A stretch of 64,000 nt of DNA from Marsupella aquatica (GCA_973895155.1 OZ316892.1:18228001-18292000); one strand, 5' to 3'. Shown: positions 1 to 12,803, numbered from the stretch's first letter. Notes: generated from the letters alone by a model not told the origin. Numbers and translations are program-made.

Positions 1-508
1 GCAAGTGGCAGACAATGACAGATGAGACTTTGGGACTCTAAAACTGACAGAAGCAAATAGTTCAAGAATTTACGCAGGGTTTAAGCTTGATAACTAGTGT
101 CACACCATTCTAGGTAGTGTTAGAGTGTATCATACTATCTAGATCCGTATGTTTTGTATGTGTGCTATATGAGCCGATAAGGTTCCATTAGGTTTGTGTG
201 AGAGGGTAGTTCTCTCTTATGAGGCATTGAAAGGTTATCTTTCAATGTTAAGCCTTGGAGAAGGGAGCTTGTGTGGTGGCTATGGTGGTTGAGAGCTCTC
301 TCTATGTAGCGTATATTCCTTGAGTGCAAGGTGCGTTGGCTCGACATATGTGTGTGATCGGATCGAACGGGATTGAGTGCGTAAATATTGTTGGCGTCGA
401 TCGTTGCTCGGATTCTATTGAGATTATTGTGGGTTTTGGACATGTGTGGACATGAGTTCCACTTGTATTCCATTCTCTTGTGTTTGTGATGTGACAGTGT
501 GACTATGT

Positions 509-1060
509 GTGGATGTATGTGACAAGCAATGTATGTTGTGTAACGATGTGTATGCGCACGACATGGATGATTGGGCTTGCCGTTGTAAATTAGTCTTTGC
601 TCAACAAAACCAAGACCCAAAATGCCCCCAATGTCTGGTATGGCCACCCTCAGTTTTGAAGCGGGCTTTGTTGCTCCCATATCTGGTTGGTGCGACCCGG
701 ATCATGTGTTCGTTATTTTGGACCTCTCTTCACTCCTTTCTTGATCTTTTGTCTTCCCCCTGTTTGCTTTACTATCCTCATAGAGCCGAGGCAGTTGGTT
801 TTAGAATCTTGAGACAGATTTCACTTTGTGACCCTCTTATGGGGTTTACCCCAGAGCTCTACCAGACTTTTCAATATTTTTCTCAAAAGGGTGTTAGTAT
901 TTTGGGCTACTTAGTGTAGTGGGCTCTTTGTTTTTTGTTCCTTTGTTGCTTTGGGGGATTCCTTCTCCTTGGCTAGTTGGGACTTCTTTGGTATTGTTGG
1001 GGCCTTTTCCCCTTCCTCTTCAGCTTTTATAGTCTCCATATAGTCTCCACCCACTTAGAG
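509..1060 (+). repeat. Retroelement-like coding fragment (copy A of a dispersed repeat)
   Basis: An open frame ending in a stop at 917-919 is followed by T-rich sequence. Its last 45 or so codons (around FRILRQISLCDPLMGFTPE) and the following T-rich tail reappear in decayed form at about 51230-51430. Two diverged copies in one window point to a dispersed element rather than a host gene. I cannot assign it to a LINE or LTR family because no catalytic motif remains. Codon content upstream of 640 is not convincing. Confidence 0.4.
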
Positions 1061-1172
1061 TGTTGTCTTAGATATATATTTCAGCTTTTAAGTGCTTTGC
1101 CCCTAAAGATGTTGTGCTTTACAATACTATCATAATTTTTCCCAAATTTATAAAACATGTCACTGTATTTAG

Positions 1173-1335
1173 AAAAGTAACCAGGGGAATTATAGACTAA
1201 CTAAAACAGTGACACATTTGTAAGTACAATAAAAATAGTGATGTTAGTATATGGATGAAAAGTAACCAGGGGAATTAAAGACTAACCAAAACAGTGATAT
1301 ATTTGAAAATACAATAAAAATAGTGAGGGTGTTGT
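1173..1335. repeat. 85-bp direct tandem duplication
   Basis: Two copies share AGTAACCAGGGGAATT, then ACTAAC(T/C)AAAACAGTGA, then ACAATAAAAATAGTGA. They start near 1176 and 1261 (period 85). Non-coding and AT-rich. The region from 1336 to 1910 shows nothing recognisable. Confidence 0.75.
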
Positions 1336-1910
1336 AAACTCACACATCTTTAAGATTCAAACCTTTAGTGCCAATGCTGTTATATATTTTTGAGCGAAGC
1401 AGTTGGTTTCTGATTCTCATGTCACCAAGTTATTGGCTGAACTATGTTCAGCTATGTGATGGGAGGCATTTGCTTGATCGACCCCCAAAATGAAACTTGT
1501 TACTTGATCGACCCCTTGAGGTCTATCAATGGTCCAGATCTGAGATTGAAAGGTCCATCAACGGTCCAGATTGGGAAAATGTATGGAGGGGGTTGATTAA
1601 ACAAACTTTTTCCAGAAGGGGTCTACTAAGCATATCTCTCATGTGATGGGGGACCAAAAAAGTATTCCAAGATACTTTTGTTTGAAATACATACGGAATG
1701 CAATGCAATGTACTGCAATACTTTGACTTTTATACATTTTCCCTTGTTCTAAACAGACCAAAACAAAATCCAATGTCATTATTTGTATTCAGGCCACATC
1801 ATGATGATGGCAAGGAAGGAGATGAGGAGAACATGTAATGATTTGTTTTTTGTGTGTACTTCATTCTTCTGTTCTTATTCACTTTGTTTGTCTTAAGCTG
1901 TATATTTAAT

Positions 1911-2285
1911 CCTTGCTCCTTTAAGTTCAGCCTAATGTGACCAAACTCCCTGTGCCCCTGTGGTCACCGGATTTTATTTGTCTTAAGCTAAATATATTTA
2001 ATTTAATACTTGCTCGTTTAAGTCTCAGCTAATGTGACAAACCCCCTTTGGTCACGAGCTAATTTGATTTGGTCACGAGCTAATGTGACCAATATTTGAT
2101 CCTTGCTCTTTTAAGTTCAGCCTAATGTGACCAAACTCCCTGTGCCCCTGTGGTCACAGGATTTTATTTGTCTTAAGCTAAATATATTTAATTTAATACT
2201 TGCTCGTTTAAGTATCAGCTAATGTGACAAACCCCCTTTGGTCACGAGCTAATGTGACCAAACCCCCTTTGGTCACGGGCCTGGT
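1911..2285. repeat. 190-bp direct tandem duplication
   Basis: A block starting CCTTGCTC at 1911 recurs at 2101 (period 190) with few differences. Each copy also contains smaller internal repeats of the type AGCTAATGTGACNAA and CCCCTTTGGTCACG. No coding potential. Confidence 0.8.
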
Positions 2286-3127
2286 TTTTACTATAGCAAC
2301 ACGACGGCTACAGTACACCGAATCTTGCGGAGAAAAGCGTGGTGGTGTTCCTGTTCTTTACAAAACATGGAACGGAGATCGAAGATGCGCGCATTCGGGC
2401 CCCGCCCCCTGCTTCAATTGACGGGAGCCCGCGCTGATCCTTTTGAGAAGGCGATGGATCTGCACTGATTCCGTTGCAGAAAGTTCGTAACAATCAAAAT
2501 CTCGTTCTGGTCGGCTGCTGCTTTTGTTGGGATCTTTAGGTCATTATCATGTAACTCGTGAGAAAGCTCTGGTGCGCCAACTGGTACGCCGTGGTCTGCA
2601 GACGTACTGGTGGCGAATTTGTTCTGGGAACACGGATGGGACCCTGGTTTTGATATCGCATTGTTCGCTGCGGCTGTATGATGGTGCGTTCCAATTCTTG
2701 CATTGGTCCTTTTTTTTTCGTCCTCTTGCGTTCAGAACCTTAGGACTGGCGTAATTTGCCAAACGAATCATTGATAGCTCACTGGTGAGTTAGAGGTTGG
2801 ACTAAGAAACTGCATTTGTCGATGCTGAGTGAAAAGTGCCATGCACATTGTTGTTGAGGCCCCGTCTCAGGCAATGTATCATGTCAGGTGGTAGCTCCTA
2901 ATCTCACTGCGCCAGTTTGTCTAATTTCACTGGCTTGTAAGTAAATGGAAATTAAATCCCTGATCTGACCAGCATCGCAAAGGTCACAGTAAATTTCTCA
3001 GTGAACCCACGGTCGAAATTGGCTTTCGGCTTTCCACACGTCTTATTAATGCTGAGCTCTAAATTTGCACTACGCAGCTCGTCGCATGAGTTGGTAGTTT
3101 TGCTTGGCCTGTGCCGGTAATGAAGGT
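2286..3127. other. No gene recognised
   Basis: Short overlapping open frames occur on both strands around 2524-2771, but none resembles a protein family and neither strand has a preferred frame. Treated as intergenic. Confidence 0.5.
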
Positions 3128-3169
3128 GATGAGCGCAGCACAGTCATGATCTGTTGTGCTGCGCTCATC
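3128..3169. repeat. Perfect 15-bp inverted repeat (hairpin)
   Basis: GATGAGCGCAGCACA at 3128-3142 is exactly complementary to TGTGCTGCGCTCATC at 3155-3169, with a 12-nt loop. It lies about 0.6 kb upstream of the PIG-M start codon. No U-tract follows, so it is not a bacterial-type terminator. Confidence 0.8.
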
Positions 3170-3793
3170 CTCTCTACTCAGTTCTATGACATGTCGTTCA
3201 TGAACTGATTGTGTTGTCATTGTGTATTGACCTTATAATGGCTGGTCACTGCTAGGCTTTTGCATTTGAGGAATAATTGTCGGTTAAGACGAGAGGAGTG
3301 ACTATTTCGGCGAGGGCCAGCTTAGATAGAGCTTTGGTGACCAGAATTATTCAATGTTAAATAACTGATAAATGTTTCTTGGGTCGGGTGCTATGAATGT
3401 GGTTTAGCGACCGCAGTTCTAGAATCCTAGGAAGAAGAGTTGGGGACCGATTACGAGCAAGTAAAGTAGTTCGGAAATGAAAGTGCCATTCTTGCCGTTC
3501 GAAAGGGTGAAAAAGCTTATGTATTGGGTGATTGATGGAGGCTGCGCTGTCACATGAACAAGACAAAGGAGAATGCTGTTCCGGTGAAGAAACAGTCTGG
3601 GTTTTTGGCGAATAGAGAGAAGGTTTCCGCATAGTGAGCAAATGGCAGTCAAATGAGCACAATAAAGTTTTGTAAGATTCTATGCCGTCCTCTACATAAT
3701 ATTCGTTAGCAGCACCGACAGATCTTGTTCGTGCCTGCCTTCAGATTTCTCTCGCATTTGAGCTGACGAGCGACAGTAAAGGCTGTGAGGGAG

Positions 3794-6075
3794 ATGGAGG
3801 AGCAAATGTGGAGGAAAAGGAGGACAATGATGATGTGGGCAGCAGGAGGGTTGCGATTACTGCTTGTAGCGTATGCTGAATGGCACGATGCTCACATGGA
3901 GGTGCCCTATACGGACATAGATTACTACGTGTTTTCAGACGCTGCAGCATTGGTGACGCAGGGAAAGTCACCGTTTGACAGATCCACATACCGTTACACT
4001 CCGTTGCTGGCCTTCATATTGCTGCCGAATATTTGGATTCATCGGTGCTGGGGCAAGCTTCTATTTTCCGCCGCTGGTTTGCACCCACCATTTGACCGGT
4101 TTGGGTTCTCTGTTGCTTAGATTCATCCTAGAGAACAAAGGGATCTAATGAGCGACATTTTGAGTCAAAAGTACTGTGTTAGACGGAGAACTCAGGGCCG
4201 TCAAAGCTAAGGTTAAAATCAACAACTGTGAATGGAAGTGCTTCGGTAGTGCGTTGGTCTAAACAGCGGCATGGGACAGAGTGTTTATGAAAGAAAAGAA
4301 GCCAATTGACATGAGGATTTCCAGTTAAAACAGAGTAGTAGTTTCACGAAGAAAAGGAGGGAGCCAGGAGTTGAGATCAAAACTTGAAAGAACAATTGAC
4401 GATAGAATTTGAATGGATAGACGGAATTTATTGAGTTTTATGAATGGGTCCTGAAAATGTGCAGATCTGTTGGTTGCCCACATGATATGCAAAGTGTTAA
4501 ATCTGAGAAAGTTCTCAGAACGACATTGTGCTATATGTGTTGCCACATGGCTCTTCAATCCGTTCACATTTGCAGTGGGCACACGAGGAAATTGTGAAGC
4601 CCTAGTCTGTGCAGTGATTCTCTGGCTCCTTGTCTGCCTCATGACAGGTGAGTATTTTGGAATTTCTCAACCCCTGTTTGTCCTTCTGAAGACACCTGGA
4701 TCCAATTTTTTCTGTCAGCCCTAAGAGAACTTAGACAATGATACTACTGTTGAGAGATTCAAATTTAGTCTCTAATTTCTGGGCGTGTTTCTTTCTTGAA
4801 GTCGGTTTCTGTAAGATGTAAAGGACGACACAATTTTCTGCCAAAAGTGATAGAATATTCGAGGAGGGATAGCACGTTGTCCCTTTTAGACCTGTCTGCG
4901 TACCTTGTAATCCGTTTCGAAAACAGAAGTGAGAGTTATTCACGTTCTCACGGTGTCAGCAATAGCTCATTGACCTTAAACACATTGCTTGGCTGTGACA
5001 AGGTTTACCTTCTAGTACTTCGAGTTAGGTCGTGATGCCTATAGAGGAGGGTTTCCCATTAGATCATTTGAGGCATGCAGTTAACACTGTACAGCTGTCA
5101 GGCCGGTTGTTGCAGGCTGCTGTTTGGTTTGGAGTTGTGGTTCACGTTCGAATATATCCTATCATATATGCGCTTCCCATTTTAGTTATCCTGGACAATG
5201 ATTATGGGCAGATATACAAGAATTCCCATGTTCGTTCCAAAGGGAACACAGGAGTGGATAGCGGGTCCACTTCTACTTCACAAAGGTTTTGTCAATTCCT
5301 CAAACTCTTAATCAATTGGAGAAGAGTAGTCTTTGGTGGCGTATCTGGTGGTATTTTCTTCACTTTATGTGGGGTCTTCTACTATGTCTACGGCATGCAG
5401 TATCTACAAGAATCGTTGTTGTACCACCTTACACGAAGTGATCACCGCCATAATTTCTCCATTTATTTCTACTCCATTTACCTAAACGAAGATCTGGGCT
5501 TAACGGCTATCCAGCGGCTCCTGGCATTTGCACCCCAAATGGCGGTACAACTGGTTTTAATATGCTTCTTCGCAAAAGACCTGCCATTTTGTCTCTTCGT
5601 GCAGACATTTGCATTCGTCGGTTTCAATAAGGTTTGTCTCGTAACCCGCGCATATTTAAACTGATCTTTGTGTCTCATTTCGCTTTGTAAATGTTGTGAT
5701 TAGTCGATGTTATGTGCTAATGTCTTGCGGATTTTGGACCATACTGTGCTTCAGGTGATCACTGCACAATATTTTGTGTGGTATTTTTGCCTTTTGCCTC
5801 TCATCCTGCCTTACACAACGCTGAGGCTATGCTGGAAGGGAACGGTGATCATGACCATCTGGACAGGGGCACAGCTGCACTGGTTGGCTTGGGCATACCT
5901 GCTAGAGTTCAAGGGGAAGAACGTGTTTTTACCTCTTTGGATCGCAAGTCTTATCTTCTTTGCAGCCAATATTCTTGTGTTGTTCAAGGTTATTGCTTAT
6001 CACTCGTTTTGTCCGGTATTGTCCCAAGGTAGACTTGTCCACCTTCATGACAAAGATTGGAGTAAGGAGGAATAG
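3794..6075 (+). CDS. PNT1: GPI mannosyltransferase I (PIG-M / PEANUT1), four exons
   Basis: This gene encodes the ER membrane enzyme that adds the first mannose, from dolichol-phosphate-mannose, to the GPI anchor precursor. Exons I can join: 3794-4076, 4465-4647, 5102-5631, 5755-6075. All introns are GT-AG with phases 1, 1 and 0, giving about 438 residues, the usual family length. Exon 1 carries the catalytic-type motif YTDIDYYVF (DxD in the first lumenal loop) followed by [15 protein letters not shown]. Exon 2 has [17 protein letters not shown], exon 3 has [11 protein letters not shown] and [15 protein letters not shown], and exon 4 holds the last hydrophobic helices. Many membrane segments are visible. 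The start is the ATG at 3794; an upstream in-frame GTG is not a plausible plant start. The C-terminus after residue ~415 is weakly conserved, so a further 3' exon cannot be excluded. The symbol follows the Arabidopsis orthologue. Confidence 0.9.
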
Positions 6076-7519
6076 AGTCTCTAAGGCAGAGCAGTTTTGT
6101 TGCTGCCTGAGGCGCTTTGGAGAACACAATGGTCCTATCATTTCTGTCATCTCATCTACAGAGAATCAGAGAATTTATTTGAAGTCCATGGAACCAAGTG
6201 GACCATGGATACAACTTCAAGGAGTCAAGGACTAGGATAGGTCGAAAGCAGGTGCAACAGCCTTACAAAGTTGTGTAATTCATGCAATCACTAACGGATC
6301 AGATGACATTCCAAGGGATAAGTGAATGAGAATTTGAGAGGGACAGTTAGGGAAAGGGCAGCCGAGTAAAACTGAGTGGTCTTCGCTCGAGATGCATCAA
6401 GGGACGTCAGTTGAATTCCATTCACAGTTCGCGTTCAGGTGTGTTTTTTGCTAGCTCGCTATTTATTCCTTGCTTGTCGATCAGCATTGTCATTGTCCAT
6501 TGTTTAGGCTGGTGCATTGGTGTAAATTGTTATACGCAAGAAGAAATGTGAGGGCGTATTACTCATGTGCTAGTATTGAGCATCGTAATGTTTGCTTCGA
6601 GTTCAATTTTCTGGGAATTGTACACTGATTTTTCATTACCAGCTTCCTCCTTGCTATAACACTCTGCATTGATGATGTCTTAAGTTGAATTTGTCACAGA
6701 ATACACTGCAGTGTTTTTGATCCAGGATAACCATTCAACAAAGAGGGTTCTGGGATTGGTTTTATGCAACATCGGATCCAAGAAATCGCCACTGGGAAAA
6801 AATCAAAGAGAATTGAATCTAGCATGTGTTCATTCCTTGAGAATCCAGCCTAAAGTGATTCCATATTAGCATGAAAATAAGGAGGTTTGTGAGGTGATAA
6901 CAATGCCCTAGCAGGTCCTCCCAGGACGAGTTTCGGAGGTGAGAGTTGAGAGGACGGGAAATTTCTCGAAATGAACCTACCCTAACATTTTAAATGATGA
7001 CAACTGATAATGACCTTCGTTGAAGTTGAAGCAGATGGCACAAGACACCTGAGACTAAAAATATGGACAGAACGCTCAACAGTTACACCAAAAACATCTA
7101 GGATGTGCACCTAGCCTCTCATAGAGATAATTAGGAAGTGGGGAAGAGGTCAAAAAGCCACTCGTAACTGTGGTAAAAAGTTGATGCACTGAATAGGCGG
7201 GGTTCGCACCTAGCCACTCCTAGAAGTCAAGAGATGGTGTTGCACCCAGTGAGGATTTGTGCAAGGTGCAACACACACATGGCCGATTCAACTGAATGCA
7301 CTAATTGGTAACTGCTATTTTCTAAGCATGTTCCAAGTAATTGCTTTTATTTGACTCTCTTATTCAGTAGAAGTTGTCTCACTCATGGATGTGTAGTGCA
7401 CTAATCGAGTATTGAGGGGCTGCTGTAACTGTGTGATAACTTGCAGTTATCATGAGGTTTCACTTTCAGGTTGCACTTGTTGAGTACTCACTCTAGTTTG
7501 GCTCTCCACATTACACTCG
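6076..7519. other. Intergenic, nothing recognised
   Basis: The 3' flank of the PIG-M gene and the left flank of the copia element. A short imperfect repeat (GCACCTAGCC(T/A)CTC, near 7100 and 7210) is all I see. Confidence 0.5.
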
Positions 7520-7746
7520 TGAAGAAAAGGGTTCTTGACACCTTTTACTAAATCATGAATGAATGACCAAAGAACACATGGTGGGCCTCGCATTAAATAA
7601 CTTGTTGGATACACTCAGCAAGTGGGGCACCCATGGGGCCAGATGCCAAACCAAGAACCTAACAACAGCTTCCAAGAACAATGCAACAACTTGTAAATAA
7701 TTTTATACAGCTACATGGAGCGTAAATCCTAAGTAGAATTCCAACA
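7520..7746 (-). repeat. 3' LTR of the old copia element
   Basis: 227 bp. On the plus strand it starts TGAAGAAAAGGGTTCTTGAC and ends AATTCCAACA. It matches 12809-13021 throughout, with substitutions and gaps. Confidence 0.9.
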
Positions 7747-7765
7747 CCCCCCCTCGCCCCTTAAG
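7747..7765 (-). promoter_or_regulatory. Polypurine tract of the old copia element
   Basis: On the minus strand this is an AAGGGGCGAGGGGGGG-type tract immediately before the 3' LTR, the site where plus-strand DNA synthesis is primed in LTR retrotransposons. Confidence 0.7.
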
Positions 7766-9864
7766 CTGTCATAGAATCAGGGAAGGAGTGATCAACACAG
7801 AATTGACAGAATGGTCACAGAATTATCTCTATGAAGATACATCTTTAATACCAATAGCAATGCGATGTTGCCTAAATTTGAACCAAGATAGAGCCTTGGT
7901 TAAAATATCTGCCGGCTAGCTGGTGGTCAGTCGATATGTATTGCAGTGTAATTTCCCCTAACAAGACTCTTTCTCGAATATAATGATGGTGAACTTCAAT
8001 ATGTTTAGTCCTAGCTTGAAAACAGGATTCTCAGCTAGTTTGATGGCTCCTTGATTATCACAATGGACAGTGCGAGCAGAACTAGGAAGAGCGGATAAAA
8101 TATCACTATCTGCGCATTGAAGTGGTACAGAGGCAGATGGTAAAATGTCCAGTTCCTGTAAAGACGGTGCATATAGACAGCTTCTTGAGCACCAGAGGAC
8201 AAAGATAAATTTTCGGACTCAGTGGAAGATCACGGTGTGGTAGCCTGTCGTTTAGAAGTCCAGGCAACCGGGCTGGAACCAAATGTAAAAATGTAGCCAC
8301 CAACAGACTTGCGAGTAGAAGGGCAACCAGCCCAATGAGCATCCGTATAACTTGTGAAGGTAAGATTTGACTTTCAAGGGTGCAGAATACCAAAGTCAAT
8401 AGTGTGCTTGATGTATCAGAAAATATGTTGAGTAGTTTAGTTGTAGATGATCCATTTTGGGATGCTGCATGAATCAACTCACCATGCTGACAGCAAAGGC
8501 AATGTCAGGCCTAGTGTTGGTAAGATAAATGAGTTTTCCAACCATCCGACAATAAAGCTCTGGATCAGCATCAGGTGCTGAAGAATCTGCTGAAAGAGTC
8601 AACCCAGGGGGAAGAGGAGTAAAAGCAGCTGTACAATCTATCAGTTTAAATTCCTCTAGCATTTCGAGACAATAGCTTTTCTGATGCATCGTGATGCCAT
8701 GCTCTGAAGTCTCAAATTCAATGCCTAGATATTTGCGAACAGGGCCTAGGTCCTTGATACTGAATTTAGCTTGTAAGGCAACCTTGAGCTCAACAATCTT
8801 GGACACACTAGTGATAAAAAAAATTCATCCACGTGAATAAGGATGAGAGCGATGGTAGCAACAACCTTATAATAATAGAGATTTTTTTGTCCCATGAACT
8901 TAGTTGCCAGCCCAGATCTTGTAGGACCGAGTCCAAAGTCTCATACTAGGCCCGGGAGGATTGTTTCAAACCGTTGAGATTTATTGCGGAACAAACTTAG
9001 TGCTCAGCACTAGGAATAACAAACCCTCACCTGGAGGTTGTTTCATATATATACATTCAGTTAACTTGTTGTTAAGATATTAAGCAGTGTCCACATCCAT
9101 GTGGAAAGTGGTCCAACCTTGGGAGGCAGCAACGACAGTCATGACACGTAAAGTGGACCACTTAACAATTGGAGCAAAAGTGTCAAAGAAATCAATGCCA
9201 TGCCTTTGATAGTCCCCACGAGCAACAAGCCAGGCCTTTAGACGAGCATGAGTAGGGCTGATGGATTTTCTTTTATAGACCCATTTGCAGGGGATAGCCA
9301 ATTTCCAAGAGGAAGGTGAACAAGAGTCCCAGTCTGTCGTTTATGTATGGACATGATTTCTTCTTCCATGGAAGCATACCATTGGGGATGAGAGAGAGCT
9401 TTATGGAGGCTGATGTTATCACTGATGGGATCATCGGTCTCAATAGCACATGTGTTGATGTCAGTGGAAGTTGGAGTATGTAGCCCTCCATGCAAACATT
9501 GGGCTTGATGATTTGCCCAGAACTGCGATGTGGAGGAGAGGAAATAATGGGAGCAGGAACAGGTCAGGAAGGGGGAAAGGAAGATGAAGAAATATAAAAA
9601 ATAACAGGCGATGTAGACAAAATGGTGGGACTTATTGAGGAAGGAAGAGATTCTGCGGCAAATACATCAAAGAATATGAGGGAAGGGGCAAACGATGACA
9701 CCTTAAAATGTTGTTGTCAAATTGAACATCACAACTGATTAGGATCTTATTCTTCTCAGGAGAGAAACAACGATAGCCTCTCGTCTGCTTATCATAGCCC
9801 ACAAGAAGAGCAGTATGAGACTTGATGTCAAGCTTGGTCCGCAGGTCATTGGGAATATGAACTG

Positions 9865-10859
9865 TTGGCGGGAACCCGGGTTCCTACCACGAATTCTGGC
9901 CCTCAAAGGACTTATTTATTTCTTTTCTGAGTGGCAAAATCCAGAAGCTAGTGCTCCAACAAGATTTGAACACAAATCCTCCTGATTGCAAGGCAGGACT
10001 CTGAACCACTGGGATAACCTAGTGATATGATTAGTTTGTGGTTGATTTTATACTTAAATTGTTTTAAAAGTCTTTATAACAGTGCAAACACAAGTTCCAC
10101 ACATGCGATTGTCACGCGAGTCCAAGTCGCCATGCGAGCAAAATGACAAACGACTATTAAATTTTACGGGGAGCACAGTGTACACAGTCATAACGTAAAC
10201 TCAACTTACTATGACTCTATGAGTGCTTGGAGCAAGGTGGACGCTGCAGAAGATGTTGTTCTTTGATCTGTGACAAATCTGAGTTTGATCCACTCTCGGG
10301 AAGGATATACTTCAGTGGAAATTGAGATACTTTGCTTCACATTGTTTCGGTTAATCACGTAAACACAAGGGCAATGTGTGCAGCATGAACGAATGCATGC
10401 CAGCCCGAGAAGCTAGGGCACCTTGCTGTGGGAGAAGCTTTGCGGTCGCCGTCTGCTGGATTCCTGGAGCTATGGTGATCCAGATTTTTGACAGCCCTCT
10501 ACTGGGGAAGCTGCAATGGCATTCGTTCTCTTGGAGAAGCTATGGCGGTGACCCTTTGGAGAAATCAGCTGGCAGTCTCAAACAGTCTATAAGGGCCCAA
10601 TGTCAAGCTTCGATGGCGGCGAGACAGTCTAATCACAAAAATGTCAAGCCTGAACCCCACAAAAATGTCGAGCCTGATACAAAACGTTGCAGCAGGAAGT
10701 GGAGACTGAAACAGGCGCAATGTGTACTACCGGGGCTTTGAAACATTCCGTGGCGTTTTGGGTATAATAGGGCGCTGCCCTCACCCTTTTGGTCCCGACC
10801 CCCTAACAGCTTCGTGGCGGGCTTCGGGTTCCAATGGGAACCCGGGTGGTTCCCGCTAA
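9865..10859. mobile_element. 995-bp inverted-repeat element nested in the copia pol
   Basis: The copia protein homology stops at both edges. The termini are TTGGCGGGAACC (9865-9876) and GGTTCCCGCTAA (10848-10859), inverted with 11 of 12 bases matching. The homology continues inward as CCCGGGTTCC-like sequence on both sides. No transposase is visible. A 121-codon open frame at 10376-10741 resembles nothing known to me. A clear target duplication is not visible. Probably a non-autonomous DNA element. Confidence 0.6.
9961..10020 (-). repeat. tRNA-derived segment (SINE-like, inside the nested element)
   Basis: On the minus strand TATCCCAGTGG (10006-10016) resembles a pol III A box. TGTTCAAATCT (9962-9972) resembles a B box, 33 nt further on. 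Between them is a possible anticodon arm (CCTGC, loop CTTGCAA, TCAGG) with a TGC triplet. The T arm and acceptor stem are degenerate, so this is a tRNA relic, not a working tRNA gene. Confidence 0.35.
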
Positions 10860-12791
10860 TAGGTTCATTATTATGTGGATAAGAAGTACAACCAATGATC
10901 CAGAGATGTTGGGCTTATGCCCAAATAATTTAATGTATGGAGAACTGAATGCAGAGCTCGGGTAGATGAATGATTGAAGAGATAGTTGGCCCTGTGGACC
11001 ATTTCTTCCTAAAGAAATTGAGGAAGCTATGTCTCAAACATAAATTATGTGCCCCTTCAAGGAGGTCCAATTCTTCCGCTCACTAATGCCGTTTTGATGA
11101 GGAGTGTATGTTGCCGTAAAATGTGAATGAATCCCATGGACAGTATAGAAGCGGTTGAACTTATGGGAGTTATATTCCCCTCCCCTATCAGAACGTAAAC
11201 AGCCAATGTGAGCCTGAAATTGATTCATAACTAAGGAACAAAAAACTTGAAATTCATAGAATACCTCAGATTTACACACTTGAAAATATACCCAAGAGTA
11301 CCGAGTAAATCCATCTGTGAAGGTGACAAAATACCAGGCCCCATAAATAGATGGAATAGAAAAAGGTCCAGAAACATCACTGTGCACTAGCTCAAAGGGA
11401 CGAGTGGTGTGGGTCCGACATTTCATGGGAATCCTTTCTCGGTCTGCTTGGCATGGATGCACATGGAACAGAGAAGTTTGACATGAGGAAGGTGAGGAAG
11501 ACCTTTGACTAATCCATGAGGAGACATGTGGTGCAATTTTTAGAAATTTATGTGCCCCATACATTTATGTCACATATCAACATGAGTAGATAGAAGCGAA
11601 AGTGATTGAACAGGGGAAACTGGAGGAACATGCGGAAAAGTAGATTCCACCTGATGGCACAAAAGATGAACTAAGACGTGATGACAAAAATAAAGAAGAC
11701 AAAGAATTAGGGGGAACTACAGATTTGTCAGGTGGACCTCAATCCAAACGATAAAAATGATTGGAAGAATCACGAGAGCCAATGAGAAAATCTTCTTAGC
11801 TTTATCCAACACAATGCAACGAGTGGAATTAAAATACACAATGTGGCCAAGATCAGCGAGCTTGCCAACAAAAAGTACACTTTTGCAAGTACACGGCACG
11901 TACAAAACATTTGAAACATATTTATTCTCATTGAAATGGATGCCCCCCTTGCCCTTGATGTCCAAAGCTGATCCCCCAGCAGTGGTCACGGTTGAGCGAG
12001 TAGACATCGGTACATAGTTGGAAAGAACATGCTTCTTTCCGGTCGGGTGAATGCTAGTGCCAGAATCAAGAAACCAATACTCATTAGGTTCTGTTTGATC
12101 TTAGAGAGATTACTTTCAATCGCCTAATCTCCAAAGACACCCTCATTGAAAGCGCCTTCATCAACATCAACAAATATTGATCAACATCAACAAATCTGAG
12201 GGGGGTTTCATCCTGGGAATGATTTATGACTGCCACAAGAAGCTCCACCTTTGTAGTAGAATTTTGAAGGACGTCTGCCATCTTTGGACTCAGACATATG
12301 CCGTCTGACCAGGGTATTAGCACCATATGCTCTCTTCAGCTTAGACCACAAAACTGTGGGATCTTGAACCATTGTAGAGTGACTCATAACAATATTCAAG
12401 ATTGTTGAGGTAATTAAGAACATTGCTTTGCGCTTCCTGCTTTGTAACTCAGCACGGGTTGGAGGTTCCTTGACTAGCTTCTTGATCGTCAGACCCCTCC
12501 TCCTCAGATTCATGTGCCTCATCTTCTCCCTTCACAACATTCCATAGATTCTTCTCCACTAGAATCTGCTAAATAAGTAAGGACCAGATGGGGTAGTTGG
12601 ACCCATCAAGTTTCTCTTCCTTGGTGTTCATGTAACAAAACTCCATTGTTCCTTGATTCACGACTACATCAGGTCTCACTTTGTCTTTTAGCTGTAGTTT
12701 GTAGTTAGGACTCATGAGACACTCTCTTAGTTATCCTATGCACTCAACTAATGTCCAGGCACTTGCTCCTGACACATAATACATACTCAGG

Positions 12792-12803
12792 GCTCTGATA
12801 CCA
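12792..12803 (-). promoter_or_regulatory. Primer binding site for initiator Met tRNA
   Basis: The minus strand reads TGGTATCAGAGC, five bases after the end of the 5' LTR. This is the standard plant copia primer site complementary to the 3' end of initiator methionine tRNA. Confidence 0.9.

Larger units (their letters stand above)
8106..12522 (-). pseudogene. Broken copia gag-pol
   Basis: Reading down the minus strand, a gag remnant lies at 12084-12522 (LWSKLKRAYGANT, with a broken CCHC knuckle after it). Pre-integrase sequence lies at 11717-12007. The integrase core is at 11034-11564 (HSDVSGPF, RSDRGGEYNSH, TPHQNGISERKN). The integrase-RT linker is at 9700-9865 and 10860-11033. RT lies at 8474-9495 (KDLGPVRKYLGIEF, GKLIYLTNTRPDIAFA) and the start of RNase H near 8290-8345 (TDAHWAG..STRKSVGG). 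Frames shift repeatedly, no single open frame spans more than one domain, and the linker is split by a nested insertion. Related to, but clearly diverged from, the young copia pol at 21.6-25.0 kb. Not functional. Confidence 0.9.

Noticed and set aside
165-680. 171-codon minus-strand ORF and a possible solo LTR starting TGTTAGAGTG at 124
   Set aside because: His/Thr-rich product resembling no protein. For the LTR I could find neither a matching end nor a target duplication.
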